From Streptomyces qinzhouensis (GTDB taxonomy: Bacteria; Actinomycetota; Actinomycetes; Streptomycetales; Streptomycetaceae), in contig NZ_CP042266.1 of assembly GCF_007856155.1 (NCBI RefSeq), positions 1,860,001 to 1,924,000 on the forward strand: a DNA stretch of 64,000 nt, in the 5' to 3' direction. Position 1 is the stretch's first letter; each line of letters begins with the position of its first letter. Below the pieces are notes generated by a model. The model had not been told where the DNA came from, made no database searches, and was given only the letters and a program-made list of their open reading frames with translations. Of the stretch, positions 40,089 through 49,260 are shown piece by piece. Made by a program: the position numbers and the translations under genes.

Positions 40089-41556
40089 GGTGTACTGCCT
40101 CCTTGGTGGTGGTTGCCCCGCCGGACACCTCGGGTGCGGCCGGTTCGGCGGCGAAGTTCGCGTAGATCTCGGGCCGGCGTCTTCTGAGCCGGAACGCCAG
40201 GCCGATCCCGATCAGGAAGACCGCCGGGACCAGCGCCAGCAGTACGGTGTTGACCAGCGTCGATGCCCCGGTGAACAGCTCCACCTTGGTCCCGATCAGA
40301 TAGATCGCCACGGCCAGCAGCACCGCCGCGACCACGGGCGCGACCACCGTGCGCAGCACGCCCTCGTCGTGCCGGATCCGCCGGAAGTAGCAGGGGATCG
40401 CGATCGCGGTCAGCAGCATCAGGGCCATCAGCCCGATCATGCCAGGCGTGTTCACCCAGAGAAGGAGCTGGGTGTACGGATCGGCTCCGGCGGCGGCGAA
40501 ACCGAGCACGACCACCGCGCCGAGCACCGTCTGGGCGATCCCGGCCACGTACGGCGAACGGTGCCGGGGGTGGATCCGCCCGAAGGACTTCGGCAGGACG
40601 CCCTCCTCCGCCAGGGCCAGGGCATAGCGGTTGATCGCGTTGTGGAAGGCCAGGAGCGAGGCGATGATGCTGGTCACGATGAAGATGTGCATCAGATCGG
40701 CGGCCCAGGGGCCGACATAGGTGGTGATGGCGGCGAAGAACAGGCCGCCGGGGTCGTCCGTGGCGGCCTTGACGACCTGGTCGCTGCCGAAGGCCTGGAC
40801 GACGGTCCAGACGATGAAGGCGTAGAAGGTGCCGAGGAAGGCGACGGCGGCATAGGTGGCGCGCGGAACCGTACGGTCCGGGTTACGGGCCTCGCGCCGG
40901 TAGATCACCGTCGATTCGAAGCCGGTGAACGCGGCGAAGGCGAAGGCGAGCACCGCGGCGGTGCCGGGAACCAGCACTTCGGAGGGCGCGAAGGAGGACA
41001 GTTCGAGCCCGTTGGCCCCGCCGTCGATCAGCACCCCGCCCGCGAGCAGCAGCAGAATCCCGGTCTCGGCGACCAGGAGCACCCCGAGGAGCTTGGCGCC
41101 GAAGTCGATGGAGCGGAAACCGCCGTACCAGATGATCAGCAGCCCGGCGAGGGACACCGGGAGCCAGGGTATGTCCACGCCCCACAGCGCGGCGCCGGTG
41201 TCGGCGGTGGCCGAGCCGAGGAGCCCGAAGACCCCGATCTCCATGCCGTTGTAGCCGATCATGGCCAGCAGCGCGGCGCCGATCCCGGCGGCCGGGCCGA
41301 GACCCCGGGTGATGTACGCGTAGAAGGCACCGCCGCTGCGGACATGGCGGCTCATGGTGGTGAACCCGACGGCGAAGATCGCCAGGGTCACGCCGGCGAG
41401 GAGATAACCGGCCGGTGCGCCGATGCCGCCGAGGGTGAGGGCGATGGGGGCGACCCCGGCCATCACGGTGAGCGGGGCGGCCGCGGAGACCACGAAGAAG
41501 GCGATGTCGGACGTGCCGAGGCTGCCTTTTCTGAGCCCTGGGGAGGATGCGGACAT
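40075..41556 (-). CDS. APC-family amino acid/amine permease
   Basis: 493 residues from the ATG at 41556. Twelve or more hydrophobic segments. The N-terminal LRKGSLGTSDIAFFVVSAAAPLT and the helix 6-like region AFAFAAFTGFESTVIYRREARNPDRTVPRA are standard APC-superfamily signatures. The C-terminal tail is cytoplasmic and hydrophilic. It is co-transcribed with an amidohydrolase and divergent from a TetR gene across a 169-bp region containing an inverted repeat. The substrate is unknown; amino acid, amine or purine-like amide are possible. Confidence 0.88.
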   Translation of the reverse strand: MSASSPGLRKGSLGTSDIAFFVVSAAAPLTVMAGVAPIALTLGGIGAPAGYLLAGVTLAIFAVGFTTMSRHVRSGGAFYAYITRGLGPAAGIGAALLAMIGYNGMEIGVFGLLGSATADTGAALWGVDIPWLPVSLAGLLIIWYGGFRSIDFGAKLLGVLLVAETGILLLLAGGVLIDGGANGLELSSFAPSEVLVPGTAAVLAFAFAAFTGFESTVIYRREARNPDRTVPRATYAAVAFLGTFYAFIVWTVVQAFGSDQVVKAATDDPGGLFFAAITTYVGPWAADLMHIFIVTSIIASLLAFHNAINRYALALAEEGVLPKSFGRIHPRHRSPYVAGIAQTVLGAVVVLGFAAAGADPYTQLLLWVNTPGMIGLMALMLLTAIAIPCYFRRIRHDEGVLRTVVAPVVAAVLLAVAIYLIGTKVELFTGASTLVNTVLLALVPAVFLIGIGLAFRLRRRRPEIYANFAAEPAAPEVSGGATTTKEAVHRGSS

Positions 41557-41646
41557 ACGGAGGGGGCCTTCCTGGTGCTGCGGGGGGAACTGGACCTGCG
41601 GATGCCCTTTCGCGGCGGTGAACGGGTGGGGGAACGGGTGGGGACG

Positions 41647-41669
41647 AAAACCTAAAGGCATTCGGTTTT
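41647..41669. promoter_or_regulatory. Candidate TetR operator, AAAACC-N11-GGTTTT
   Basis: A perfect 6-bp inverted repeat with an 11-bp spacer lies between the divergent permease and TetR genes. It is an AT-richer island in GC-rich DNA. Confidence 0.5.
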
Positions 41670-41725
41670 GGGCAATGTAGCCTCCGGCTGAGGATCCGGG
41701 AAGAGCCGAGGGGGAGAGCGGAAAA

Positions 41726-42346
41726 ATGGGACGGCCGCGGACATCGCTGATCGACCTGGAGCGCATCACGACGGTCGCCCTGCAACTCGTCGACGAGGAC
41801 GGTGAGTTCAGTGTGGTCGCGATCGCCCGGCGGCTCGGGGTCCAGACCGCGTCGCTGTACCACCATGTGGACGGGCGGGACGGAATCGTCGAGCTGCTGC
41901 GGGAGCGGGTCTGCGCGGACATCGACGCGGCGGCGCTGGACGCGGCGGACTGGCGGGAGGCGCTGGCGGGCTGGGCCCGCTCCTACCGGGCGGCCTTCGG
42001 GGCCCACCCCCGGGCCATCCCGCTGCTGATGGCATCCCCGGTCCGGGCGCCGCGGGTGCTGTCGCAGTACGAACGGGCGGTGGGCGTGCTGCTGGCGGCG
42101 GGGTTCCCGCAGGGCGAGGTGATGAAGGTGATCATCGCCCTGGAGAATCTGATCCTGGGCTCGGCGCTGGACCTGGCGGCGCCGCAGCCGATGTGGGTCC
42201 TGACGGACGAGGCGAAGACGCCGATGCTGGCCCGGGCCCTGGCGGCCAGCCCCCCGGCCGACCGCGCCGACGCGTCGTTCGAGCTGGCGCTCGCGGGCTG
42301 CCTGTCCCATCTGGCGGACCTTCGCGACGACCTCGCGGGGGCGTGA
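41726..42346 (+). CDS. TetR-family regulator
   Basis: 206 residues, ATG start. HTH at residues 12-57: RITTVALQLVDEDGEFSVVAIARRLGVQTASLYHHVDGRDGIVE. The C-terminal half (WARSYRAAFGAHPRAIPLLM; VIIALENLILGSALD) fits the TetR_C_1-type ligand domain. It is divergent from the permease-amidohydrolase operon, which it probably represses by binding the AAAACC-N11-GGTTTT repeat until an unknown ligand appears. Confidence 0.87.
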   Translation: MGRPRTSLIDLERITTVALQLVDEDGEFSVVAIARRLGVQTASLYHHVDGRDGIVELLRERVCADIDAAALDAADWREALAGWARSYRAAFGAHPRAIPLLMASPVRAPRVLSQYERAVGVLLAAGFPQGEVMKVIIALENLILGSALDLAAPQPMWVLTDEAKTPMLARALAASPPADRADASFELALAGCLSHLADLRDDLAGA

Positions 42347-42422
42347 GCGCCGCCTGGCTGCACTGCCGACCCTCGCGGGGCATCGGCTACCCGTACCACC
42401 AGGTCACGACGGGGGCAGTCGC

Positions 42423-42620
42423 GTGACTCGTGAGGCACTGCTCACCCGTGCGCCGGAACCGTTCACCGCACCCTGTGTCCACTGCGGACGCACCACCACC
42501 GCACCCGTCGTCGTCGGGGAAATGACGCGTGCCGGCGGACCTCCCATGGTCCAGTACGCCTGCCCCCGGGACGCCGCACGATACGGCGCGGGCCCGTCCC
42601 CCGAGGACGAGATCGGGTAG
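42423..42620 (+). CDS. Small Cys-motif protein, 65 aa
   Basis: 65 residues from a GTG. It has CVHCGRTTTAP followed about 30 residues on by YACPRDAARY. Two close Cys and one distant Cys resemble a small zinc-ribbon with one ligand unclear. The codon bias is good. No family recognised with certainty; small proteins of this kind occur in Streptomyces. It sits between the TetR gene and the ArsR-MFS pair on the same strand but has separate spacing from both. Confidence 0.55.
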   Translation: MTREALLTRAPEPFTAPCVHCGRTTTAPVVVGEMTRAGGPPMVQYACPRDAARYGAGPSPEDEIG

Positions 42621-42723
42621 TCCCCGGACATCGGCCTGCCCCGTTCAGCCACGCGACGGGCGTGAGAGCGGCCGAGCCGGTCCGGCAACGGGACTCCGAA
42701 CGCTTCACAACAACTCTTTTGAA

Positions 42724-42734
42724 ACAACTGTTGT
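42724..42734. promoter_or_regulatory. Palindrome inside the arsR-type promoter
   Basis: ACAACTGTTGT (5-bp arms around one base) lies between a TTGAAA -35 (42719-42724, sharing one base) and a TACGCT -10 (42740-42745). A related half copy, ACAACTC, is just upstream. The site suits autoregulation by the ArsR-family protein whose start is 6 nt beyond the -10. Confidence 0.5.
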
Positions 42735-42751
42735 AGGTCTACGCTCTGCGC

Positions 42752-43366
42752 ATGGTCGCTTCCTCCGCCTCATCCCCTGAGTCCTCGGGACGGGACATCG
42801 AGCTCGACACCGCCGCCCTGCGTGTACTCGCTCACCCCTTGCGCTTGAACGTCCTCACCCTGCTGCGCGAGCGTGGCCCGTCCACTGCCACCCGGATCTC
42901 CGACGAACTCGGCATCAACCCCGGCGCGGCGAGCTATCACCTGCGCCGCCTTGCCTCGGGCGGGCTCATCGTGGAAGAGCCGGACCGTGGCACCGGACGC
43001 GAGCGGTGGTGGAAATCTGCCCATCGCCAGTCGATCCACGATCCCGCGGCCGCGCCCGCGGAGCAGCGCGAGGCCGGACGCGCGTACACACACGCGGTCG
43101 CCCTTGCCGCTGCGGATCGTCTGCGCAGGGCTGCGCACGAGGTGCCGCTGCTCCCTCAGGAGTGGCTCGACGTCGCGACCTACGGCGACTTCCTTCTGTA
43201 CTTGACCCCGGGCGACGTGGACCGGATGCGGACCGAGATCTTTGAGGTGGTCTCGCGATATCGGCATGCAGAGAGCGAGGCGCCCGAAGGGTCTTCTCCG
43301 GTAGCGCTGCAAGTGCAGGCGTTTCCGGTGCCGGGCACGGCGCTGCCGCCGGCCGGTGAGGCGTGA
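42752..43366 (+). CDS. ArsR-family winged-helix regulator
   Basis: 204 residues; the ATG is 6 nt after TACGCT, probably leaderless. The HTH is at residues about 20-85: ALRVLAHPLRLNVLTLLRERGPSTATRISDELGINPGAASYHLRRLASGGLI, then EEPDRGTGRERWWK as the wing. No Cys pair is seen, so metal sensing is unlikely; the C-terminal 110 residues probably bind an organic ligand or dimerise. It overlaps the MFS gene by GTGA and likely represses the pair. Confidence 0.88.
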   Translation: MVASSASSPESSGRDIELDTAALRVLAHPLRLNVLTLLRERGPSTATRISDELGINPGAASYHLRRLASGGLIVEEPDRGTGRERWWKSAHRQSIHDPAAAPAEQREAGRAYTHAVALAAADRLRRAAHEVPLLPQEWLDVATYGDFLLYLTPGDVDRMRTEIFEVVSRYRHAESEAPEGSSPVALQVQAFPVPGTALPPAGEA

Positions 43367-44619
43367 ACGCGCACGGCATAGCCGCGTCCGCGCGGCCCGC
43401 CTACCGGGACGTCAACGTTCTGCGCTGGCTTATCGCGTACACGGCCTCGGTCACCGGCGACGTCGTGTACTTCCTCGCCCTGTCCTGGGCGGCCGCACGC
43501 ACCGGCGGGCCGTCGCAGGTGGGCCTGGTGGTCGCTGCCGGAGCCCTTCCCCGTGCGGTGCTCATGCTCGGCGGTGGTGTGGTGGCCGACCGGTTCGGGC
43601 CGCGCCGGGTTGCCGTCGTCAGCGACGCGGTTCGCTGCGCGGTGATCCTTGCCGCCGCCGCGGCAGTCGTGCTGGCGTCCCCGAGCGTGTGGCTGCTGGT
43701 CGCGGTCGCGTTGGTCTTCGGCGTGGTGGACGCGGTCTTCATGCCGGCGGTGGGCGCGCTCCCGCCCCGTATTACCGCACCTGAGCAGCTGGCCCGGGTC
43801 CAGGGAATGCGCGGGCTGTCGATCCGGCTGAGCAATGCCGTCGGCCCTCTCCTGGCGGGAGCCGTGCTGGTGATCGGCGGTACGGCAGGTGCGTTCACAG
43901 CCGCTGCCGCTCTCTTCGCTCTCTCGCTCGTCACTCTGCTGACCGTGCGGACCACTCCTTTGACGGAGGTGTCTCAGCGCGGCTCCGCCTGGCATGAACT
44001 CCGTGACGGTCTGCGATACGTCCGCCGCCACCGGATGCTCGCCCCGCTGGTCACGATGATCGGGCTGAGCGAGATGTGCTTCAGCGGCCCGGTCGCGACC
44101 GGCCTGGTCCTCCTGGCCGACGAACGCGGCTGGGGCGCCTCGGGCATGGGGTGGATCGCGAGCGCGTTCAGCATCGGCGCCGCGGCCTCGGCCTTGCTGC
44201 TCACCGTCTCGACCCGGATACCGCGCGCCGGGCTGGCGATGTGCGGCGCGCTGCTCGTCACCGCCGCGGGAGCGGTCGCCCTGGGCCACGCGCCCTCACT
44301 GCCCATCGCGGTCGTTTTCGGCTTCTCGATCGGACTGACCAGCGGGTTCACAACTACCGTGTCCGGCGCGTTCGTCCAGACGGAGACGGACCCCCGCTAC
44401 CTCGGACGGGTCACCTCGGTCACGACTCTGTGCACGCTGGGCCTTGCGCCTGTGCTCTTCCCCGCCGTCGGCATCACGGTGGCCCTGTGGGGCGCGGAGG
44501 TGTTCTTCATCGGGTGCGGTGCGATCAGCCTGCTTGCCGCGGCGCTCGGCCTCGCTGTCCCCCTGATACGACGCGCCGAACTCCACCCGCCCGGAGCCGC
44601 GTCGCCGGCCGGCCCGTGA
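43363..44619 (+). CDS. MFS transporter
   Basis: 418 residues, GTG start overlapping the ArsR stop. Twelve predicted helices; the motif A region reads GGVVADRFGPRRVAVVSD near residue 68, with FGVVDAVFMPAVGALPP and a central loop near 200-215. It resembles the MFS_3/enterobactin-exporter-like group common in ArsR-MFS pairs of Streptomyces. It probably exports a drug or siderophore-like compound, substrate unknown. It converges with glnE across 125 bp, where I see no clean terminator. Confidence 0.87.
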   Translation: MNAHGIAASARPAYRDVNVLRWLIAYTASVTGDVVYFLALSWAAARTGGPSQVGLVVAAGALPRAVLMLGGGVVADRFGPRRVAVVSDAVRCAVILAAAAAVVLASPSVWLLVAVALVFGVVDAVFMPAVGALPPRITAPEQLARVQGMRGLSIRLSNAVGPLLAGAVLVIGGTAGAFTAAAALFALSLVTLLTVRTTPLTEVSQRGSAWHELRDGLRYVRRHRMLAPLVTMIGLSEMCFSGPVATGLVLLADERGWGASGMGWIASAFSIGAAASALLLTVSTRIPRAGLAMCGALLVTAAGAVALGHAPSLPIAVVFGFSIGLTSGFTTTVSGAFVQTETDPRYLGRVTSVTTLCTLGLAPVLFPAVGITVALWGAEVFFIGCGAISLLAAALGLAVPLIRRAELHPPGAASPAGP

Positions 44620-44744
44620 CGGGACCGGACCGGCTCACGCGTCGGCCGGTGCCCCCTCATCGGCCGCCGTACGGATGCCGGGCATCGCGACCGCGGCGGC
44701 GCCCCCATCGGGTGCTTCCGGCACCCGCCCCGTACCGGAAGGCG

Positions 44745-47735
44745 CTACGCGTCGTAGAAGAGGGTGTCCACCACCGCGCGGGCCCGGCGGGTCACCCTGC
44801 GGTAGGTGTCCAGCATGTCCCCCGCGTGGCCCGGGCCGAAGCCCAGATAGCGGGCGACGGCGGCCAGTTCGCGGGTGTCGGAGGGGAAGGTGTCGCCGGG
44901 GCGGCCGCGGACCAGCATCACCGCGTTGCGGACCCGGGTCGCCAGCACCCAGGCCTCGTCGAGGATCTGGGCGTCCTCCGTGGCGATCAGACCGGCCGCG
45001 TGCGCCGCGGCCAGCGCCTCGCGGGTGCGGGTGGTGCGCAGGCCGGGCTCGGACCAGCCGTGGCGCATCTGGATGAGCTGGACGGTCCACTCGACGTCGC
45101 TGAGCCCGCCGCGCCCGAGCTTGGTGTGGAGCGTGGGGTCGGCGCCGCGCGGCAGCCGTTCGGACTCCATCCGGGCCTTGAGGCGGCGGATCTCGCGTAC
45201 GGCGTCCTCCCCCAGGCCCTCGGCCGGATAGCGCAGCGGGTCGACGAGCTCCATGAAGCGCGCGCCCAGGTCGGGATCGCCCGCCATGGGTTCGGCGCGC
45301 AGCAGCGCCTGCGCCTCCCAGACCAGCGACCAGCGGCGGTAGTAGGCCTCGTAGGAGGCGAGGGTGCGGACCAGGGGGCCGCTCTTGCCCTCGGGGCGCA
45401 GATCGGCGTCGATGAGGAGCGGCGGGTCGGCGGTGGGCAGTTGGAGGAGCCTTCGCATCTCCTCGACGACGAGCCCGGCGGCCCGTGCGGCCTCCTGGTC
45501 GTCGGCGCCGTCGCGCGGTTCGTGGACGAAGAGGACGTCCGCGTCGGAGCCGTAGGACAGTTCGTGGCCGCCGAAGCGGCCCATGCCGATGACGGCGAAG
45601 CGGGTGGGGAGTTCGTCGCCCCAGCGTTCGCGTACGGCGGCCCGCAGGGCGCCCGCGAGGGTGGCGGCGGTCAGATCGGTGAGCGCGTTGCCGATCTGGT
45701 CGACGAGTGCGCCGGTGTCGGTCTCGGCGGGGCTGTCCTCGGTGCCGTACGAGCCGATGAGATCGGCCGCGGCGGTACGGAACAGCTCCCGGCGCCGTAC
45801 CCCGCGGGCCGCGGCGACGGCGGCCGCCGCGCTGTCGGCGCGGCCGGCGGCGGCGAGGATCTCGGGCTGGAGGTGGTCGCGGCGGCGGGGCCGCAGCCCG
45901 TCCGGGTCGCCGAGGATGGCGACCGCTTCGGGGGCGCGCAGCAGCAGGTCGGGGGCGAGGCGCCCGGCGGACAGTACCCGGGCGAGGTTCTCCGCCGCGG
46001 CGCCCTCGTCGCGGAGCAGCCGCAGATACCAGGGGGTTTTGCCGAGCGCGTCGGAGACCTTGCGGAAGCCGAGGAGCCCGGCGTCGGGGTCGGCGGAGTC
46101 GGCGAACCAGTTGAGGAGGACGGGCAGCAGGGTCCGCTGGATCGCGGCCTTGCGGCTGACGCCGGAGGCGAGGGCCTCGATATGCCGGAGGGCGGCGGCC
46201 GGGTCGGCGTAGCCGAGTGCCTCCAGACGCTGTCCGGCGGCCTTGGCGCTGAGCCGGGCCTCACCGGGCGTCAGCTGGGCGACCGCGTCCAGGAGGGGCC
46301 GGTAGAAGAGCTTCTCGTGCAGCCGTCGGACCACGGAGGCGTGCCGGCGCCACTCGCGGTGGAGTTCGGTGACGGGGTCGGTGCGGAAGCCGAGGGAGCG
46401 GCCGAGGCGGCGCAGATCGGCGGGGTCCTCGGGGACGAGGTGGGTGCGCCGGAGCCGGAACAGCTGGATCCGGTGTTCCATGGCGCGCAGGAAGCGGTAG
46501 GCGTCGTCGAGCTGTGCGGCGTCGATCCGGCCGACGTACCCTCCGGCGGCCAGGGCCTGGAGTGCGGCGAGGGTGCTGCCGCTGCGCAGGGTCGGGTCGC
46601 TGCGGCCGTGGACGAGCTGGAGGAGCTGGACGGCGAATTCGACGTCCCGCAGTCCGCCGGGTCCGAGTTTCAGTTCGCGGTCGACCTCGGCGGCGGGGAT
46701 GTTGTCGATGACGCGGCGGCGCATCTTCTGGACGTCGGCGACGAAGTTGTCGCGTTCGGCGGCCTGCCAGACCATGGGCGAGAGGGCCTCGATGTACTCC
46801 TCGCCGAGCAGCGGGTCGCCGGCCACCGCCCGGGCCTTGAGGAGCGCCTGGAACTCCCAGGTCTTGGCCCAGCGCTGGTAGTAGGCCAGATGGCTGGAGA
46901 GGGTGCGGACGAGCGGCCCGTTGCGGCCCTCGGGCCGGAGGTTGGCGTCGACGGGCCAGATGGTGCCCTCGACGGTGGTCTCCGAGCAGATCCGCATCAG
47001 ATGGGAGGCCAGGCGGGTGGCGGCCTGGAGGCCGGTGTTCTCGTCGGCGCCCCCGGTGGGCTCGCCGACGAAGACGACGTCGACGTCGGAGACGTAGTTG
47101 AGTTCCTGGCCGCCGCATTTGCCGAGGGCGATGACGGCGAGCCGGCAGCGGGCGCCGTCCTCGGGCGCGGCGGCGCGGGCGATGGCGAGGGCGGCCCGCA
47201 GGGTCGCGATGGCCAGGTCGGCGAGTTCGGCGGCGGTCTGGGCGACGTCGGTGGTGGCGCAGACGTCGCGGGCGGCGATGGAGAGCAGACAGCGCCGGTA
47301 GGCGATACGCAGGGCGACCGGGTCGGCGGCTTCGGCGAGGCAGTCCTCGAAGTCGGCGACGCCGGGGTGCAGATCGGAGGCTTCGTACGTGGCCAGGGCG
47401 TGCCAGTCGCCGGGGTGGCGGGCGAGGTGGTCGCCGAGCGCCTCGGAGGCGCCGAGGACGCCGAGGAGCCGGTCCCGCAGGGGTTTGGAGGTGGTGAGGG
47501 TGGAGAGGAGGATCCGGTCGTCGCCGTCGGGCTGGGACTCGGCCAGCCGGACCAGTCCGCTGAGCGCGAGGTCGGGGTCGGCGGTGGCGCCGAGCGCGTC
47601 GAGGAGGAGGGGGTCGTCGCGGACGGTTGCGAGCGCGGGCAGCGCGAGGAGCCGCTCCGCGGCGGCGGGGTCGGTGAATCCGTGCCGCAGCAGTCGGGTG
47701 AAGGTACTGCTTCGGCGTCCCGGCACCGTCGTCAT
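44745..47735 (-). CDS. glnE: Bifunctional glutamine synthetase adenylyltransferase/deadenylase
   Basis: 996 residues from the ATG at 47735; the in-frame extension upstream to 47855 is low-complexity and rejected. There are two nucleotidyltransferase modules, each followed by a GlnD-PII-uridylyltransferase-like helical domain: VIALGKCGGQELNYVSDVDVVF near 203 (deadenylase side) and VIGMGRFGGHELSYGSDADVLF near 725 (adenylylase side), both with the G-x(11)-D-x-D catalytic pattern. It modifies GlnA in response to nitrogen state. The length fits actinobacterial GlnE. The glutamine-synthetase-like gene 5.7 kb away is GlnA2 type and is not an expected substrate. Confidence 0.95.
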   Translation of the reverse strand: MTTVPGRRSSTFTRLLRHGFTDPAAAERLLALPALATVRDDPLLLDALGATADPDLALSGLVRLAESQPDGDDRILLSTLTTSKPLRDRLLGVLGASEALGDHLARHPGDWHALATYEASDLHPGVADFEDCLAEAADPVALRIAYRRCLLSIAARDVCATTDVAQTAAELADLAIATLRAALAIARAAAPEDGARCRLAVIALGKCGGQELNYVSDVDVVFVGEPTGGADENTGLQAATRLASHLMRICSETTVEGTIWPVDANLRPEGRNGPLVRTLSSHLAYYQRWAKTWEFQALLKARAVAGDPLLGEEYIEALSPMVWQAAERDNFVADVQKMRRRVIDNIPAAEVDRELKLGPGGLRDVEFAVQLLQLVHGRSDPTLRSGSTLAALQALAAGGYVGRIDAAQLDDAYRFLRAMEHRIQLFRLRRTHLVPEDPADLRRLGRSLGFRTDPVTELHREWRRHASVVRRLHEKLFYRPLLDAVAQLTPGEARLSAKAAGQRLEALGYADPAAALRHIEALASGVSRKAAIQRTLLPVLLNWFADSADPDAGLLGFRKVSDALGKTPWYLRLLRDEGAAAENLARVLSAGRLAPDLLLRAPEAVAILGDPDGLRPRRRDHLQPEILAAAGRADSAAAAVAAARGVRRRELFRTAAADLIGSYGTEDSPAETDTGALVDQIGNALTDLTAATLAGALRAAVRERWGDELPTRFAVIGMGRFGGHELSYGSDADVLFVHEPRDGADDQEAARAAGLVVEEMRRLLQLPTADPPLLIDADLRPEGKSGPLVRTLASYEAYYRRWSLVWEAQALLRAEPMAGDPDLGARFMELVDPLRYPAEGLGEDAVREIRRLKARMESERLPRGADPTLHTKLGRGGLSDVEWTVQLIQMRHGWSEPGLRTTRTREALAAAHAAGLIATEDAQILDEAWVLATRVRNAVMLVRGRPGDTFPSDTRELAAVARYLGFGPGHAGDMLDTYRRVTRRARAVVDTLFYDA

Positions 47736-48156
47736 TCCGCCGCTCCGTCCACGGTCGAGTTCAGATGTCGAGCCTAAGGGCTGTCCCGTAGGGCCGGTCT
47801 TCCGGATCCTGCTGGTCCGCCCCGGCCCGACCCGGTCCAACCCGGGCCGGCCCAACCCGGCCCGGCCCGGCCCGGCAGAAGGACCCTAACCAACCGGGAG
47901 CGCGGGTTCCGTGCGGTATCCGCCCGACCGGCCGGGACCCGGCGTGACGCGACGGCCCGGGGCCGGGCTCGCGAACACACCTGCCCCACCCCAACATTCG
48001 AACACGTGAGTGAATTTTCTGTGTTCATCGATGCGTTGACCGACGGTTCGCGGTCAGTACCGGCAACGTATCCGACGACCGCGTGCGCGGCCGCGAGCAC
48101 GACGACAGCCACCCGGACGAACGGGGACCCGGTCCCTTGAGGAGAAGCCGTACACC
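47736..48156. other. glnE upstream intergenic region
   Basis: 421 bp without a convincing gene. Positions 47816-47880 are a degenerate CCCGGCC-type repeat. A perfect inverted repeat TGACCG-N8-CGGTCA is at 48037-48056, in a less GC-rich segment that could hold the promoter of the PPOX gene. GAGGAG lies 13 nt before the ATG at 48157. Confidence 0.55.
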
Positions 48157-48675
48157 ATGACACCACGCACTCCCCTCGGCGAGATCGCCGCCGACTTCAG
48201 CGATCCGGCGGCCGAGGCCCTCGACTGGGCGACGGCCGAACTCCTGCTCGCCGGGGCCGAGGTCTTCTGGCTGTCGAGCGTCCGGCCGGACGGCCGCCCG
48301 CATGTCACACCGCTGCTCACGATCTGGCTGGACGGCGGGCTGCACTTCTGCACCGGCACCGGGGAACGCAAGGCCAGGAACCTCCGGCAGAACCCGGAAG
48401 TCGTCCTCACGACCGGCACCAACACCCTGAGCGAGGGCTGTGACCTGGTCGTGGAGGGGACCGCGGAGCGTGTGACGGACAGCGCGGCGCTGCGGACGCT
48501 CGCGGACGCCTATATCGCGAAGTACGGCGCCGACTGGACGTTCGAAGTGGGCGACGGCGTCCTCGACGGGGAAGGCGGCCCGGCGCTGGTCTTCCGGGTC
48601 GAGCCGCGGACCGTCTTCGGCTTCGCCAAGGACCCCTACGCACAGACCCGCTTCCGCTTCCCGGCCGCGGCCTGA
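48157..48675 (+). CDS. Pyridoxamine-5'-phosphate-oxidase-like (PPOX) flavoprotein
   Basis: 172 residues. Split-barrel flavin-binding fold: FWLSSVRPDGRPHVTPLLTIWLDGGLHFCTG, RKARNLRQNPEVVLT and VVEGTAERVTD are typical of the PPOX class that in actinomycetes uses FMN or F420. It probably reduces or oxidises a small cofactor-like substrate. It is followed by a VOC gene and an OsmC gene on the same strand, all small detoxification-type proteins, though terminators separate some of them. Confidence 0.83.
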   Translation: MTPRTPLGEIAADFSDPAAEALDWATAELLLAGAEVFWLSSVRPDGRPHVTPLLTIWLDGGLHFCTGTGERKARNLRQNPEVVLTTGTNTLSEGCDLVVEGTAERVTDSAALRTLADAYIAKYGADWTFEVGDGVLDGEGGPALVFRVEPRTVFGFAKDPYAQTRFRFPAAA

Positions 48676-48759
48676 AGGCCCCGTACATCCGCCGTCCCGC
48701 CCGACCGTCCGAGAACACCCGAACCATTCGGACGACACCCGAAAGAAAGGCAATACCCG

Positions 48760-49191
48760 ATGGACCTCACCCTGGAAGTCGTCAATCTGCAGGTGTCCGA
48801 TCTCGACCGGGCCAAGCGGTTCTACGTGGAGGGCTGCGGCTTCAAGGCCGATCTGGACCAGGAGGTGGCCCCGGGGGTGCGGATCATCCAGTTGACGCCC
48901 CCGGGATCGCGCTGTTCGGTCGCCCTGGCCGCCGGGCTCCCCGCGGTGCCCGGGCTGACGAAGCCCGCCCCGGGCAGCGCCTACGGGCTCCAGCTCTGCT
49001 CCACCGATATCGCCGCGACCCGGGAGGCGCTGGTGGCGGGCGGGGTGGACGTCTCCGCCGTGATGCATCTGGGCGAGGGCGGCTGGGCCGAGGGCAAGGG
49101 CGGGGAGTGGAACTCGTTCGTGTTCTTCGCCGACCCCGACGGCAACAGCTGGACGGTCCAGGAGGCCCCGTCGCCGCTCTCCGAGCGCTGA
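48760..49191 (+). CDS. VOC-superfamily glyoxalase/bleomycin-resistance-like protein
   Basis: 143 residues, with GAAAGG upstream of the ATG. A paired beta-alpha-beta-beta-beta fold: LEVVNLQVSDLDRAKRFYVEGCGFKAD opens and FVFFADPDGNSWTVQEAP closes, with the Glu/His-type metal positions partly conserved. Members bind a metal and act on, or sequester, small electrophiles and drugs. The substrate is not identifiable. A perfect terminator follows. Confidence 0.83.
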   Translation: MDLTLEVVNLQVSDLDRAKRFYVEGCGFKADLDQEVAPGVRIIQLTPPGSRCSVALAAGLPAVPGLTKPAPGSAYGLQLCSTDIAATREALVAGGVDVSAVMHLGEGGWAEGKGGEWNSFVFFADPDGNSWTVQEAPSPLSER

Positions 49192-49196
49192 TCCGG

Positions 49197-49245
49197 CGGC
49201 GCCCCGGCGGCCCGCGGAAAGAGCTCGCGGACCGCCGGGGCGCCG
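49197..49245. terminator. Terminator hairpin after the VOC gene
   Basis: A perfect 14-bp stem (49197-49210 with 49232-49245), beginning 5 nt after the stop codon, with a 21-nt loop that can pair further. Confidence 0.8.
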
Positions 49246-49260
49246 TGCCACGCTGCGCGC

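Noticed and set aside
44076..47777. 1233-codon frame opposite glnE
   Set aside because: Gly/Val/Glu-rich antisense product without domains; glnE is certain on the other strand.
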